Assembly: GCF_003034915.1 (NCBI RefSeq)
Contig: NZ_PZJX01000047.1
Span: 162,325 to 226,324 of the forward strand
DNA length: 64,000 bases
Direction: 5' to 3'
Origin: Mesorhizobium helmanticense
GTDB taxonomy: Bacteria; Pseudomonadota; Alphaproteobacteria; Rhizobiales; Rhizobiaceae
In this document: one piece after another, positions 9,041 to 17,633 of the stretch
Numbering within the stretch: position 1 is the first letter of the stretch
How the letters are laid out: each line of letters starts with the position of its first letter
The notes under the pieces: model-generated
What the model was told of the DNA's origin: nothing
The model's database searches: none
Seen by the model: only the letters and a program-made list of their open reading frames with translations
Program-made: the position numbers and the translations under genes

Positions 9041-9646
9041 ATGGAAAAATTCACCAAGCTCACCGGCGTCGCGGCACCCATGCCGATCGTCAATGTCGAC
9101 ACCGACATGATCATCCCCAAGGATTATCTGAAGACGATCAAGCGCACCGGGCTCGGCACCGGCCTGTTTGCCGAGATGCGCTACAAGGATGACGGTTCGG
9201 AAAACCCGGACTTCGTGCTCAACAAGCCGGCCTATCGCAAGGCGCAGATCCTGGTCGCCGGCGACAATTTCGGCTGCGGCTCGAGCCGCGAGCATGCGCC
9301 GTGGGCGCTGCTCGATTTCGGCATTCGCTGCGTCATCTCGACCTCGTTCGCCGACATCTTCTACAACAACTGCTTCAAGAACGGCATCCTGCCGATCACC
9401 GTCAGCCCGGAGGATCTGGAGAAGCTGATGGACGATGCCTCGCGCGGTTCCAACGCGACGCTGTCGATCGATCTCGAAGCCAAGGAGATCCGTGGGCCGG
9501 ATGGCGGCGTGGTCAAGTTCGACCTCGACGATTTCAAGCGGCACTGCCTGTTGAACGGTCTCGACGACATCGGCCTGACCATGGAGAAGGCCGGCGCCAT
9601 CGCCTCGTTCGAAAAGAAGAACGCCGAGCTGCGCCCCTGGGCCTGA
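9041..9646 (+). CDS. leuD: 3-isopropylmalate dehydratase small subunit
   Basis: 201 residues, the standard LeuD length, starting MEKFTKLTGVAAPMPIVNVD. The family signature GDNFGCGSSREHAPWAL lies at residues 74-90 and shapes the substrate pocket. With the iron-sulfur large subunit LeuC, which is not in this window, it isomerises 2-isopropylmalate to 3-isopropylmalate in leucine synthesis. leuB is about 2.1 kb downstream on the same strand but is separated by a secreted-protein gene, a repeat, ridA and a VOC gene, so direct co-transcription is doubtful. Confidence 0.97.
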   Translation: MEKFTKLTGVAAPMPIVNVDTDMIIPKDYLKTIKRTGLGTGLFAEMRYKDDGSENPDFVLNKPAYRKAQILVAGDNFGCGSSREHAPWALLDFGIRCVISTSFADIFYNNCFKNGILPITVSPEDLEKLMDDASRGSNATLSIDLEAKEIRGPDGGVVKFDLDDFKRHCLLNGLDDIGLTMEKAGAIASFEKKNAELRPWA

Positions 9647-9658
9647 GCGATGCGATGA

Positions 9659-9682
9659 AACCCGGTCGCGGCAGGCCGGGTT
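9659..9682 (+). terminator. Weak hairpin after leuD
   Basis: AACCCGG (9659-9665) pairs with CCGGGTT (9676-9682), 13 bases after the leuD stop. There is no T-run, so it may be only an attenuating or stabilising hairpin. Confidence 0.35.
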
Positions 9683-9708
9683 CGTGACGGCTGAACGGAG
9701 GGACAGTC

Positions 9709-10632
9709 ATGACACGTTCGCTTGTTGCCGGCGCCTGCGCGCTGGCGTGGATTCTCATGCCGGTGGCTGGCGTGCATGCGCAGAGCGACATGGTGCTCGT
9801 GCCGGCTGACGATGCGTCCGACGGCGCCGCCGACCAGGGCGCGTCGAGCAATGCGGCCCTGGCCGACAATGACAGCCAGGGGCCGATCCCGTTCGAGGGT
9901 GGGCAGCTGACCATCACCCAGCAGGAAGAGTATGGCGAGAAGGTGCTGGCCTATGACGGCAAGCAGCTGGCGAGCAATTACGATGTGTTCTTCGACAAGG
10001 TCGTCAAGGTCGGCGGCGTCAATGTGGCTCTGGTCGATGTCGGCGACGGCGGCAACCAGTGTGGGCCGGCCAAGGTCATCGTGTGGAAACCGGAAGGCGG
10101 CACGATCCAGACCACCACCGTCGAGCAGGACGAATGCGGCGCGCCGCCGGCAGCGGTGTCCGACAATGCCATCTATTTCGTGCCTTACCTGCTGCCGGGC
10201 GATTCAAAGCCGGCGCTGCAATGGTCGCCGACCGGCGGCTTGTCGACCTCTGGCAACCTGATCTACACGCCGGAGCCCGGCACCGACTGGAAGGACGTCG
10301 ACCCGGCGAAATACGACAACATCATCGATGCCTTCCACAATGAGGCCGTCTACAAGGCGGCCGAAAAACTGCTCGGCGATACCATGCCCGACATGGCGAC
10401 CCGCCTGCTGGTCGGCGGCGGTACGCAGAAGGCAGTATCTGGCGCCTTCTACGCCAGTGGCTGCGTGCCGCATGATTGCGGTGGCAATGACGGCTTCATG
10501 GCGGTCGACCCGGCCCAGCACAAACTCTATTTCGCCCGCCGTGGCGATAATGGCGAGCCGGATGCCTGGCCGGCGGTCAAGACCTGGCCGGCCGACATAA
10601 AGGAGGCGCTGGACAAGGCGCTGGGGAATTAG
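9709..10632 (+). CDS. Secreted protein of unknown function
   Basis: 307 residues. The N-terminus MTRSLVAGACALAWILMPVA ends in VHAQ, a classical Sec signal peptide cleaved near residue 25. The mature protein is acidic and soluble, with several cysteines (GNQCGP, DECGAPP, SGCVPHDCGGNDG) that could form disulfides in the periplasm. I recognise no domain with certainty; the C-terminal GFMAVDPAQHKLYFARRGD region resembles inhibitor-like or heparinase-unrelated periplasmic domains only loosely. GGAGGGA precedes the ATG. It follows leuD by 62 bases but is unlikely to act in leucine synthesis. Confidence 0.75.
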   Translation: MTRSLVAGACALAWILMPVAGVHAQSDMVLVPADDASDGAADQGASSNAALADNDSQGPIPFEGGQLTITQQEEYGEKVLAYDGKQLASNYDVFFDKVVKVGGVNVALVDVGDGGNQCGPAKVIVWKPEGGTIQTTTVEQDECGAPPAAVSDNAIYFVPYLLPGDSKPALQWSPTGGLSTSGNLIYTPEPGTDWKDVDPAKYDNIIDAFHNEAVYKAAEKLLGDTMPDMATRLLVGGGTQKAVSGAFYASGCVPHDCGGNDGFMAVDPAQHKLYFARRGDNGEPDAWPAVKTWPADIKEALDKALGN

Positions 10633-10658
10633 CTTTGGCGACGGAGCAATCGCACACC

Positions 10659-10820
10659 TTCGTCGCCCTCGGACTTGACCCAAGAATCCATGCCGTTACC
10701 TCGGCCAAAGGGCGCGGCGGGCCAGAATTCTGCACCGTGGCAACGCACCGATGTCATGGCATGGATCCTATGGTCTGCGCCGCGTCGCTTCGCTCCTTGC
10801 TTCGCCATAGAATGACGAAG
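10659..10820. repeat. Intergenic repeat element, family B copy 2
   Basis: A diverged copy of the element at 8191-8403, same orientation of the core: AATCCATGCCGTTAC, then CCAAAGGGCG, TTCTGCACC, and a second arm CATGGCATGGATCCTATGG through TAGAATGACGAAG. It fills about half of the 312-base gap between the secreted-protein gene and ridA. The remaining bases up to 10944 probably carry the ridA promoter; no other gene is visible. Confidence 0.7.
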
Positions 10821-10944
10821 ACGCGAAAGGTTCGGCCAATCTCCAAAGTCGGCGCTCTCAGTCCTTAACAACAATCGGTTGCCTCTGGCCCATGGCCGGG
10901 CGGGCCCTATACCTTCAGGATGCCCACAACCACCGCGAGGCACC

Positions 10945-11328
10945 ATGCGCAAACTCATCTCCACCGGTTCGCCCTTCGAAGAAACCGCCGGCTATTCGCG
11001 CGCGGTGGTGCAGGGCGACTGGTGCTTCGTCTCCGGAACGACCGGCTACGACTATGCGACGATGACGATGCCGGAGACGGTCGAGGCGCAGACGCGCAAT
11101 TGCTTGGCGACGATCGCCAAGGCACTCGGAGATGGCGGCTTCGAGATGGCCGATGTGGTGCGGGCGCATTACTACATCACCGACCAGGCTTTCGTGGATG
11201 TCGTCTTCCCGATCCTCGGCGAGGCGTTTGGCGAGATCAGACCGGCGGCGACGATGATCGTCTGCCAGCTCAACAAGCCCGAGATGAAGATCGAGATCGA
11301 AGTCACGGCGCTGCGGCGCATGGCCTGA
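10945..11328 (+). CDS. RidA-family (YjgF/UK114) imine deaminase
   Basis: 127 residues from the ATG at 10945 (MRKLISTGSPFEETAGYSRA). The family layout is clear: a substrate-facing SGTTGYD loop, TRNCLATIAKALGDGGFEMADVV, and a C-terminal IEIEVTALRRMA strand. RidA proteins are trimers that hydrolyse reactive enamines and imines such as 2-aminoacrylate released by threonine/serine dehydratase, sparing PLP enzymes of branched-chain amino-acid synthesis. A catalytic arginine near residue 105 of RidA is not clearly kept in ATMIVCQLNKPEMKIEIE, so this may be an Rid subfamily other than RidA proper. It lies between leuD and leuB, 9 bases before a VOC gene. Confidence 0.82.
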   Translation: MRKLISTGSPFEETAGYSRAVVQGDWCFVSGTTGYDYATMTMPETVEAQTRNCLATIAKALGDGGFEMADVVRAHYYITDQAFVDVVFPILGEAFGEIRPAATMIVCQLNKPEMKIEIEVTALRRMA

Positions 11329-11336
11329 GCACGGTC

Positions 11337-11687
11337 ATGGAAGTAAAGCGCATCGTAGCCAACATCGAAACGCAGGACATCTCAGCGGCGAAGCGCTTCT
11401 ACCAGGACGTGCTCGGCCTCGATCTCAAGATGGATCTGGGCTGGATCGCCACCTATGGCTCGCAGGAGAAAATGACGGTGCAGGTCAGCTTCATGGCCCA
11501 GGGCGGCTCCGGCACGCCGGTGCCGGACCTGTCGATCGAGGTCGACGATGTCGATGCGGCGTTCGAGGCAATGAAGACCGCCGGCTTTGCCATCGAATAC
11601 GGACCGGCCGACGAGCCCTGGGGCGTGCGGCGCTTCTATGTGCGCGATCCGTTCGGCCGGCTGGTCAACATTCTCTCGCATCGGTGA
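11337..11687 (+). CDS. VOC-family (glyoxalase/bleomycin resistance) protein
   Basis: 116 residues from the ATG at 11337. One complete vicinal-oxygen-chelate unit is visible: AAKRFYQDVLGLDLKMDLGW near the N-terminus, a central SIEVDDVDAAFEAMKTAG helix and the C-terminal FYVRDPFGRLVNIL strand. Members bind a metal in a dimer and act as lyases, dioxygenases or drug-binding proteins. The reaction is not predictable here. The gene starts 8 bases after the RidA-family stop, so the pair is probably co-transcribed. Confidence 0.82.
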   Translation: MEVKRIVANIETQDISAAKRFYQDVLGLDLKMDLGWIATYGSQEKMTVQVSFMAQGGSGTPVPDLSIEVDDVDAAFEAMKTAGFAIEYGPADEPWGVRRFYVRDPFGRLVNILSHR

Positions 11688-11775
11688 CCACGCTTCCCAT
11701 GCGCAGGCTTGCGCACCGGGCGCTTGGCGTTTAGCAAGGCCGCGGTTTCTCCAAACAGTATTGGGACGGTTCTCC

Positions 11776-12879
11776 ATGGCTTCGAAAAATCTTCTCCTGC
11801 TTGCCGGCGACGGCATCGGCCCCGAGGCGATGGCCGAAGTGAAGAAGCTGATATCAGCCATGAACGACAGGCTTGGCAGCGGCTTTACCACCGACGAGGG
11901 CCTGGTCGGCGGCTGCGCCTACGACGCGCATGGCGCGGCGATCTCCGATGCTGACATGGCAAAGGCGATGGCGGCCGACGCCGTGCTGTTCGGCGCCGTC
12001 GGCGGGCCAAAATGGGATACGGTGCCTTACGAGGTGCGCCCGGAAGCCGGGCTGCTGCGGCTGCGCAAGGACATGGAGCTGTTCGCCAATCTCAGGCCGG
12101 CGATCTGCTATCCGGCGCTGGCGGCGTCCTCCTCGCTCAAGCAGGAGGTGGTCGAGGGGCTCGACATACTGATCGTGCGCGAACTGACCGGCGGCGTCTA
12201 TTTCGGCGAGCCGAAGCAGATCATCGACCTCGGCAACGGCCAGAAGCGCGGCATCGACACCCAGGTCTACGACACGTTCGAGATCGAGCGCATTTCCGGC
12301 GTCGCCTTCGAGCTGGCGCGGACCCGCAAGAACCACGTCACCTCGATGGAAAAGCGCAACGTCATGAAATCGGGCGTGTTGTGGAACGAGGTCGTCACCC
12401 AGACCCACAAGGCGCGCTATTCCGACGTCAAGCTCGACCACATGCTGGCCGATGCCGGCGGCATGCAGCTGGTGCGCTGGCCGAAGCAGTTCGACGTCAT
12501 CGTCACCGACAATCTGTTCGGCGACATGCTCTCCGACATCGCCGCCATGCTGACCGGCTCGATCGGCATGCTGCCTTCAGCCTCGCTCGGCGCGCCTGAC
12601 GTGAAGACCAAGAAGCGCAAGGCGCTTTACGAGCCGGTACACGGCTCGGCGCCAGATATCGCCGGCAAGGGCATCGCCAACCCGATCGCCATGATCGCCT
12701 CCTTCGCCATGTGCCTGCGCTATTCCTTCGGCATGGTGGCGGAAGCCGACAAGCTCGAAGGCGCGATTGCCGCCGTGCTGGACGACGGGCTGCGGACCAA
12801 GGACATCATGTCCGAAGGCATGACCGAGGTCGGCACGGTCGAGATGGGCGACGCGATCATCGCCAAGTTCCTGGGCTGA
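11776..12879 (+). CDS. leuB: 3-isopropylmalate dehydrogenase
   Basis: 367 residues from the ATG at 11776 (MASKNLLLLAGDGIGPEAMA). Signature blocks: GDGIGPE at the N-terminus, LRLRKDMELFANLRPA with the substrate arginines, NLFGDMLSDIAAMLTGSIG with the metal-binding aspartates, and YEPVHGSAPDIAGKGIANP for NAD. It oxidises and decarboxylates 3-isopropylmalate to 2-oxoisocaproate in the cytoplasm with NAD+ and Mg2+. Full length and intact. A small unknown gene begins 7 bases after its stop and asd lies 3.5 kb downstream, a leu-asd neighbourhood usual in rhizobia. Confidence 0.97.
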   Translation: MASKNLLLLAGDGIGPEAMAEVKKLISAMNDRLGSGFTTDEGLVGGCAYDAHGAAISDADMAKAMAADAVLFGAVGGPKWDTVPYEVRPEAGLLRLRKDMELFANLRPAICYPALAASSSLKQEVVEGLDILIVRELTGGVYFGEPKQIIDLGNGQKRGIDTQVYDTFEIERISGVAFELARTRKNHVTSMEKRNVMKSGVLWNEVVTQTHKARYSDVKLDHMLADAGGMQLVRWPKQFDVIVTDNLFGDMLSDIAAMLTGSIGMLPSASLGAPDVKTKKRKALYEPVHGSAPDIAGKGIANPIAMIASFAMCLRYSFGMVAEADKLEGAIAAVLDDGLRTKDIMSEGMTEVGTVEMGDAIIAKFLG

Positions 12880-12886
12880 CAGACAT

Positions 12887-13237
12887 ATGGGCGAGGTACG
12901 ACGCGCCATCGAAAAAGACACTCTTGGCGAGCACAAACGCCAGGTGGACTTTCGCAGCGACCAGCACCTTGCATCGTTGCTGCAGCTGGTTTGCGAACGA
13001 CATTCAACCGAGAGAGGCCATCTATATCTGATCGCCAGCATTCCTGAGCAGAGCGAGATGCTTCTCTCGATCTGGCTTTGGCCGGATGAGGTGGTTGACT
13101 GCGAAATTGCCTATGACGGATCGAGATTTGAAATTGTCACGACACGCGCAATTGAGGTCTACAAGAAAGCCCTTCGTGGTCGTGCTCTGAAAGACTTCGA
13201 GCTCGTCGAGCGGGTCGCCTTTAGCGAGCAGCCGTAG
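12887..13237 (+). CDS. Hypothetical protein downstream of leuB
   Basis: 116 residues, charged and soluble, with no signal peptide, membrane segment or motif I recognise (MGEVRRAIEKDTLGEHKRQV at the start). Alternating hydrophobic strands (HLYLIASIPEQ, MLLSIWLWPDEVVDCEIAYD) suggest an alpha/beta fold. It starts 7 bases after leuB and is likely translated from the leuB transcript. Its base composition is a little less GC-rich than leuB, which may point to later acquisition. Confidence 0.6.
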   Translation: MGEVRRAIEKDTLGEHKRQVDFRSDQHLASLLQLVCERHSTERGHLYLIASIPEQSEMLLSIWLWPDEVVDCEIAYDGSRFEIVTTRAIEVYKKALRGRALKDFELVERVAFSEQP

Positions 13238-13257
13238 CAGACTAACTCAGGTCAGGA

Positions 13258-13959
13258 CTAAGTGGTCTTCACCCCCGCCGGCACTGGCCCCCACTGGTTT
13301 TCGCGTGCTTGGGTTGGGATCAGCGCGAAGACCAGAATGATCAGGCTGCCGAAGGTCGGGATCAGGACAAGCAGGACGAGCCAGCCGGTCAGGCCGATAT
13401 CGTGCAGGCGACGCACGTTGAGACCAAGCCATGGCAGGATTGTCGCCAGCAGGAAGAGGCCGCAAAGGCCGACTGTCACTACCGGCAATTCGTCGAGATT
13501 GGCCATGGCGTCGTCGATGAAGACGCCGATGCCGCCAATCACCAGCAGCGCGATCGTCCAGAACAGGCAATAACCCCAATATTCCTTGCGGCGGGCGCGG
13601 CCGGCGAAGTTGAAGTAATTCTCGGTCAGACCCCGCCAGAAGTAATCCCATAATCCGGTGGCCGCAGCCGGCTCGTTCTCGGCGGACCGGCCGAAATGTT
13701 GCGGCTTGGGTGTTTCGGGCGCATGGCCGGGCTGAGACGGTGCGGGCGCAGCAGGAGCACCGGCCGCAGCCGTCTGGGCGGGAATTGAAAAGACGTCGCG
13801 CGCTTTTCCGCCACCAGGCTGGAACTCGACCAGCGCGCCCTTGGCCATCGACGTCTCGCGGCGCAGGTTCTCGCGCGCAAAGCCGTAGCGATTGCCGTCG
13901 GCTCCGGTGATGAAACCGAAGCCCTGGGTCTCGTCATAGTGAAGAACTTCGCCGCGCAT
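13258..13959 (-). CDS. Cold-shock-like domain fused to DUF805 membrane domain
   Basis: 233 residues from the ATG at 13959 (MRGEVLHYDETQGFGFITGA). Residues 1-60 look like a cold-shock/S1-type fold with the RNP1-like QGFGFITG and an FARENLRRE loop. Residues 65-105 are a Pro/Ala linker. From about 107 comes DUF805: DYFWRGLTENYFNFAGRARRKEY followed by three or four membrane helices and the conserved NVRRLHDIGLTGW between the last two. This pairs a nucleic-acid-binding domain with an inner-membrane domain. Such CSD-DUF805 fusions occur in other proteobacteria, but their role is not established. It is convergent with the preceding gene, 20 bases apart. Confidence 0.8.
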   Translation of the reverse strand: MRGEVLHYDETQGFGFITGADGNRYGFARENLRRETSMAKGALVEFQPGGGKARDVFSIPAQTAAAGAPAAPAPSQPGHAPETPKPQHFGRSAENEPAAATGLWDYFWRGLTENYFNFAGRARRKEYWGYCLFWTIALLVIGGIGVFIDDAMANLDELPVVTVGLCGLFLLATILPWLGLNVRRLHDIGLTGWLVLLVLIPTFGSLIILVFALIPTQARENQWGPVPAGVKTT

Positions 13960-14126
13960 GCCTGCCCACCCCCATTCGCGTCTCGCCAGACTGTCTAGAG
14001 TTGCGGCGGATCGCAAGAGGTGAGCGTGAAATGCTGTGTGTCAGTTACAAGCAGGCCGTCCCCAACTTCGCCCTGTCCCTTCGGCAGCAAAGCTGAGAGG
14101 AACCCGTCAGATCGCTGCGCCCATGA

Positions 14127-15980
14127 TCAGGTCGGCCGCTTCTTCGATTTCTTGTGTTTCGGCGCACCGCTGGTCTCGAACTTCGGCTTGCCCGGCTTCT
14201 TCGCCCAGGGTTTTGCCTCGAATGAACCGGCGTCGCGCTGTCCGGCCGGCGCACGCTTTTCGAATTTCGGCTTCGGTGCGTTCGGATCGAACGCTCCCTT
14301 GCCGCGATGCGGCTTCTTGTCGGGCCTTGGCGGCTGATAGCCGGCGCGCGACAGGTCGGGCGTGCCGTCCAGCCGCTTCACCACGATGTTGTTCTGCAGC
14401 TTGCGATCCGGCCCGATCGCGGCGAGGAACCGGTCGGCCCAATCGGCCGATATCTGCACGAAGGTTTCTTCCGGCTGCATCTTGATGGCGCCGATCTCGC
14501 GCTTGGTGATGCTGCCGGTGCGGCACAGCATCGGGATCAGCCAGCGCGGTTCGGCATTCTGCCGGCGTCCGACCGACAGCGAGAACCAGACGCTGGCGCC
14601 GAAATCGTCGCGGCGGCTGGGCGCTTCGTCGCGGCGCGCAAACTTTTCGCCGGATGGAGCGAAGGGTGCGACATCGAGGAGATCCTCGGGGGCCGAGCGG
14701 CTGGAGCGGCACATGCGCACGAAAGCGGCCGCCACCAGTTCGGCGCCATGTCTTTCCAGAAGCGTGTCGACGAAGCCGCGCTCGTCATCGCTCACCGGCT
14801 GCTCGAAGGACGGATCGGCCAGGATGCGCTCGTCGTCGCGCCTGAGCACGTCGTCGGCCGAGGGCGGGCTCGCCCACGCGGCGGTCAGGCCGGCACTTTG
14901 CAGCAGGCGTTCGGTGCGCCGGCGGGCGCTGTTGGGCACGATCAGCGCGCTGACGCCTTTTCGCCCGGCGCGACCGGTACGCCCGCTGCGGTGCAGCAGC
15001 GTCTCCGGGTTGGTCGGCAGGTCGGCATGGACAACCAGTTCGAGATTGGGCAGGTCGATGCCGCGCGCCGCGACATCGGTGGCGATGCAGACTTTGGCGC
15101 GGCCGTCGCGCATCGCCTGCAGCGCATGGCTGCGTTCGTTCTGGCTGAGCTCGCCGGACAGCGCCACGACCGAGAAATTGCGGTTGTTGAAGCGCGCGGT
15201 CAAATGGTTGACGGCGGCGCGGGTGTTGCAGAACACCAGCGCGTTCTTGGCCTCGTAATAGCGCAGCACATTGATGATGGCGTTCTCGCGGTCGGCCGGG
15301 GCGACGCTCAAAGCCCGGTATTCGATGTCGAGATGCTGCTTTTCCTCGCCGGCGGCCGAGATGCGCACAGCATTGCGCTGGTAGCCCTGGGCGAGCGTGG
15401 CGATGGAGCGCGGCACGGTGGCGGAAAACATCAGGGTGCGGCGCTCGGCCGGAGCAGCGTCGAGGATGAATTCGAGATCCTCGCGAAAGCCGAGGTCGAG
15501 CATCTCGTCGGCCTCGTCGAGCACCACCGCCTTCAGCGCCGACATGTCGAGCGAGTGGCGAGTGATGTGGTCGCGCAAGCGTCCGGGCGTGCCGACGACA
15601 ATATGCGCGCCGCGCTCGAGCGCGCGCCGCTCGGTGCGCATGTCCATGCCGCCGACGCAGGACGCGACCGTGGCGCCGGTCAGCTCGTAAAGCCATTCCA
15701 GTTCGCGCGTCACCTGCAGGGCAAGCTCGCGCGTCGGCGCCACGGCCAGCGCCAGCGGGGCGGCGGCGTGGGGAAAGCGCTCCGCACCGCCGAGAAGGGT
15801 CGGCGCCAAAGCGAGGCCGAAAGCGACGGTTTTGCCGGAGCCGGTCTGCGCCGAAACCAGTGCGTCGGCCTCGCCAAGCTCGGGAGCCAGAACCGCCTTC
15901 TGCACCGGCGTCAGCGCAACATAGCCGCGTTTTTCCAGCGCAGCCGCCAGCGCAGCAACAATACTATCGAAATTGGACAT
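14127..15980 (-). CDS. DEAD-box ATP-dependent RNA helicase with DbpA-type RNA-binding domain
   Basis: 617 residues from the ATG at 15980. Helicase motifs in order: Q-motif LTPVQKAVL (23-31), AQTGSGKT (44-51), PTRELALQ, VLDEADEML (153-161), MFSATVPRS, IATDVAARGIDLP and HRSGRTGRAGR. A DbpA/CsdA-like RNA-binding domain follows (PRWLIPMLCRTGSITKREIG to VVKRLDGTPD), then a basic Lys/Pro/Arg-rich tail ending KHKKSKKRP. Such proteins remodel rRNA or structured mRNA, often in ribosome assembly and cold adaptation. The 455-base upstream gap could hold a long regulated leader, as is known for cold-induced helicases. Confidence 0.92.
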   Translation of the reverse strand: MSNFDSIVAALAAALEKRGYVALTPVQKAVLAPELGEADALVSAQTGSGKTVAFGLALAPTLLGGAERFPHAAAPLALAVAPTRELALQVTRELEWLYELTGATVASCVGGMDMRTERRALERGAHIVVGTPGRLRDHITRHSLDMSALKAVVLDEADEMLDLGFREDLEFILDAAPAERRTLMFSATVPRSIATLAQGYQRNAVRISAAGEEKQHLDIEYRALSVAPADRENAIINVLRYYEAKNALVFCNTRAAVNHLTARFNNRNFSVVALSGELSQNERSHALQAMRDGRAKVCIATDVAARGIDLPNLELVVHADLPTNPETLLHRSGRTGRAGRKGVSALIVPNSARRRTERLLQSAGLTAAWASPPSADDVLRRDDERILADPSFEQPVSDDERGFVDTLLERHGAELVAAAFVRMCRSSRSAPEDLLDVAPFAPSGEKFARRDEAPSRRDDFGASVWFSLSVGRRQNAEPRWLIPMLCRTGSITKREIGAIKMQPEETFVQISADWADRFLAAIGPDRKLQNNIVVKRLDGTPDLSRAGYQPPRPDKKPHRGKGAFDPNAPKPKFEKRAPAGQRDAGSFEAKPWAKKPGKPKFETSGAPKHKKSKKRPT

Positions 15981-16435
15981 CTTGCTCTTTCGGAATTCGG
16001 ATACTTCTGTGCCCGGCAATGGGCCTTTTGTCGGCGGGCGCTGAGACGCTCAATGAGCCGGACGGTCCCACCGTTCGTACTTCGCGCCGCCATCATTGTA
16101 CAGGGCAAGCGCGGAGCTCGTTGCAATTGACTCTTTGTGCAAACCGCGTAAAAGCCGGCTCCAAACGGGACAGTATCGATGCGCGGCCTTTTGATGGCGC
16201 TCCTTGCATTCGACATCCCCAGCCACAATGTACACCATTGGGCCGGGCGCCTCGGCGCGTCACCCCGTTCCAGCAAAACCCCATTCTTGGCCAAAGAAAG
16301 TGGCAAAACCACCACCAAAACGGTGTGATTCCCTTGGCCTAACCACCCTCTCCCGGGTCCGGCCCGGGGGTTGAGGCCCGCATCGGCCGGCGGGTTTTCT
16401 CCAAAAACCGAGTGGAGAGGGACAGGAGATTTCTG
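15981..16435. other. Gene-free stretch between helicase and asd
   Basis: A 455-base divergent intergenic region. Both promoters (helicase on the minus strand, asd on the plus strand) must lie here. Near 16348-16375 there is a GC-rich self-complementary segment (CCCGGGTCCGGCCCGGG). No open frame has coding character, and no tRNA or known riboswitch pattern was recognised. Confidence 0.5.
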
Positions 16436-17470
16436 ATGAGTTTCAAGGTAGCGATCGTCGGCGCCACGGGCAATGTGGGCCGGGAAATGCTCAACATACT
16501 GGAAGAGCGCGGCTTTCCGGTGAGCGAAGTGGTGGCGCTGGCCTCGCGGCGCAGCCAGGGCACGGAAGTGTCGTTCGGCGACCGCACGCTGAAGGTCAGG
16601 GCGCTCGACCAATATGACTTTTCCGACACCGACATCTGCATCATGTCGGCCGGCGGCAATGTCTCCAAGGAATGGTCGCCGAAGATCGGCAAGCAGGGCT
16701 GCGTCGTCATCGATAATTCGTCGGCCTTCCGCTACGACCAGGACGTGCCGCTGATCGTGCCGGAAGTGAACCCGGACGCGATCTCGCTGTTTACCCGCAA
16801 GAACATCATCGCCAACCCGAACTGCTCGACGGCGCAGCTCGTCGTGGCGCTGAAGCCGCTGCATGATTTCGCCACCATCAAGCGCGTCGTCGTCGCCACC
16901 TACCAGTCGGTGTCGGGCGCCGGCAAGGAAGGCATGGACGAGCTGTTCACGCAGACGCGGGCCGTGTTCGTCGCCGATACCGTCGACGTCAAGAAGTTCA
17001 CCAAGCGCATCGCCTTCAACGTCATTCCGCATATCGACGTCTTCCTCGACGACGGCTTCACCAAGGAAGAGTGGAAGATGGTCGCCGAGACCAAGAAGAT
17101 GCTCGATCCCAAGATCAAGCTGACGGCGACGTGCGTGCGGGTGCCAGTGTTCATCGGCCATTCGGAGGCGGTCAACATCGAGTTCGAAAAGCCGATCACC
17201 GCCGACGAGGCGCGCGATATCCTGCGCGACGCGCCTGGCTGTCAGGTCTTGGACAAGCGCGAGGACGGCGGCTACATCACGCCGCTCGAATCGGCCGGCG
17301 AGGACGCCACCTTCATCTCGCGCATCCGCGAAGACTCGACCATCGACAACGGCCTGTCGATGTGGATCGTCTCCGACAATCTGCGCAAGGGCGCAGCGCT
17401 CAATGCGGTGCAGATCGCCGAGCTGCTGGTCGAGCGCGGACTGATCCAACCGAAGAAGAAGGCGGCTTAG
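16436..17470 (+). CDS. asd: Aspartate-semialdehyde dehydrogenase
   Basis: 344 residues from the ATG at 16436, preceded by AGGAG. NADP-binding GATGNVG is at 9-15, the catalytic cysteine is C130 in NPNCSTAQL, and the substrate arginine and acid/base histidine are R235 and H242 in RVPVFIGHSEAVN. It reduces beta-aspartyl phosphate to aspartate semialdehyde, the branch point to lysine/diaminopimelate, threonine and methionine. dapF in the same pathway is in this window at about 60 kb. Full length and intact; apparently monocistronic. Confidence 0.96.
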   Translation: MSFKVAIVGATGNVGREMLNILEERGFPVSEVVALASRRSQGTEVSFGDRTLKVRALDQYDFSDTDICIMSAGGNVSKEWSPKIGKQGCVVIDNSSAFRYDQDVPLIVPEVNPDAISLFTRKNIIANPNCSTAQLVVALKPLHDFATIKRVVVATYQSVSGAGKEGMDELFTQTRAVFVADTVDVKKFTKRIAFNVIPHIDVFLDDGFTKEEWKMVAETKKMLDPKIKLTATCVRVPVFIGHSEAVNIEFEKPITADEARDILRDAPGCQVLDKREDGGYITPLESAGEDATFISRIREDSTIDNGLSMWIVSDNLRKGAALNAVQIAELLVERGLIQPKKKAA

Positions 17471-17619
17471 TTTTCGCTCACGGGCCGTATCGCCGCTGCC
17501 GCGGCGGGCCCTGCGCGGGCGAGCCGGACGACCGGCGGCCCGCAGTCGCGGGCTCGGCCTTCGGCCGGGATGTTTCGCTCACGGCCGTCTCGCTGGTGCA
17601 CGTGGCGGGCTCGGTTATG

Positions 17620-17633
17620 TTGACCCGGGTCAA
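17620..17633. promoter_or_regulatory. Perfect 14-bp palindrome
   Basis: TTGACCCGGGTCAA is fully self-complementary and overlaps the last bases of the toxin gene. It has the shape of a dimeric-regulator operator, but no promoter is apparent beside it. The 160-base stretch from asd to here also carries two copies of TTTCGCTCACGG (17472 and 17573) and no gene. Confidence 0.4.
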
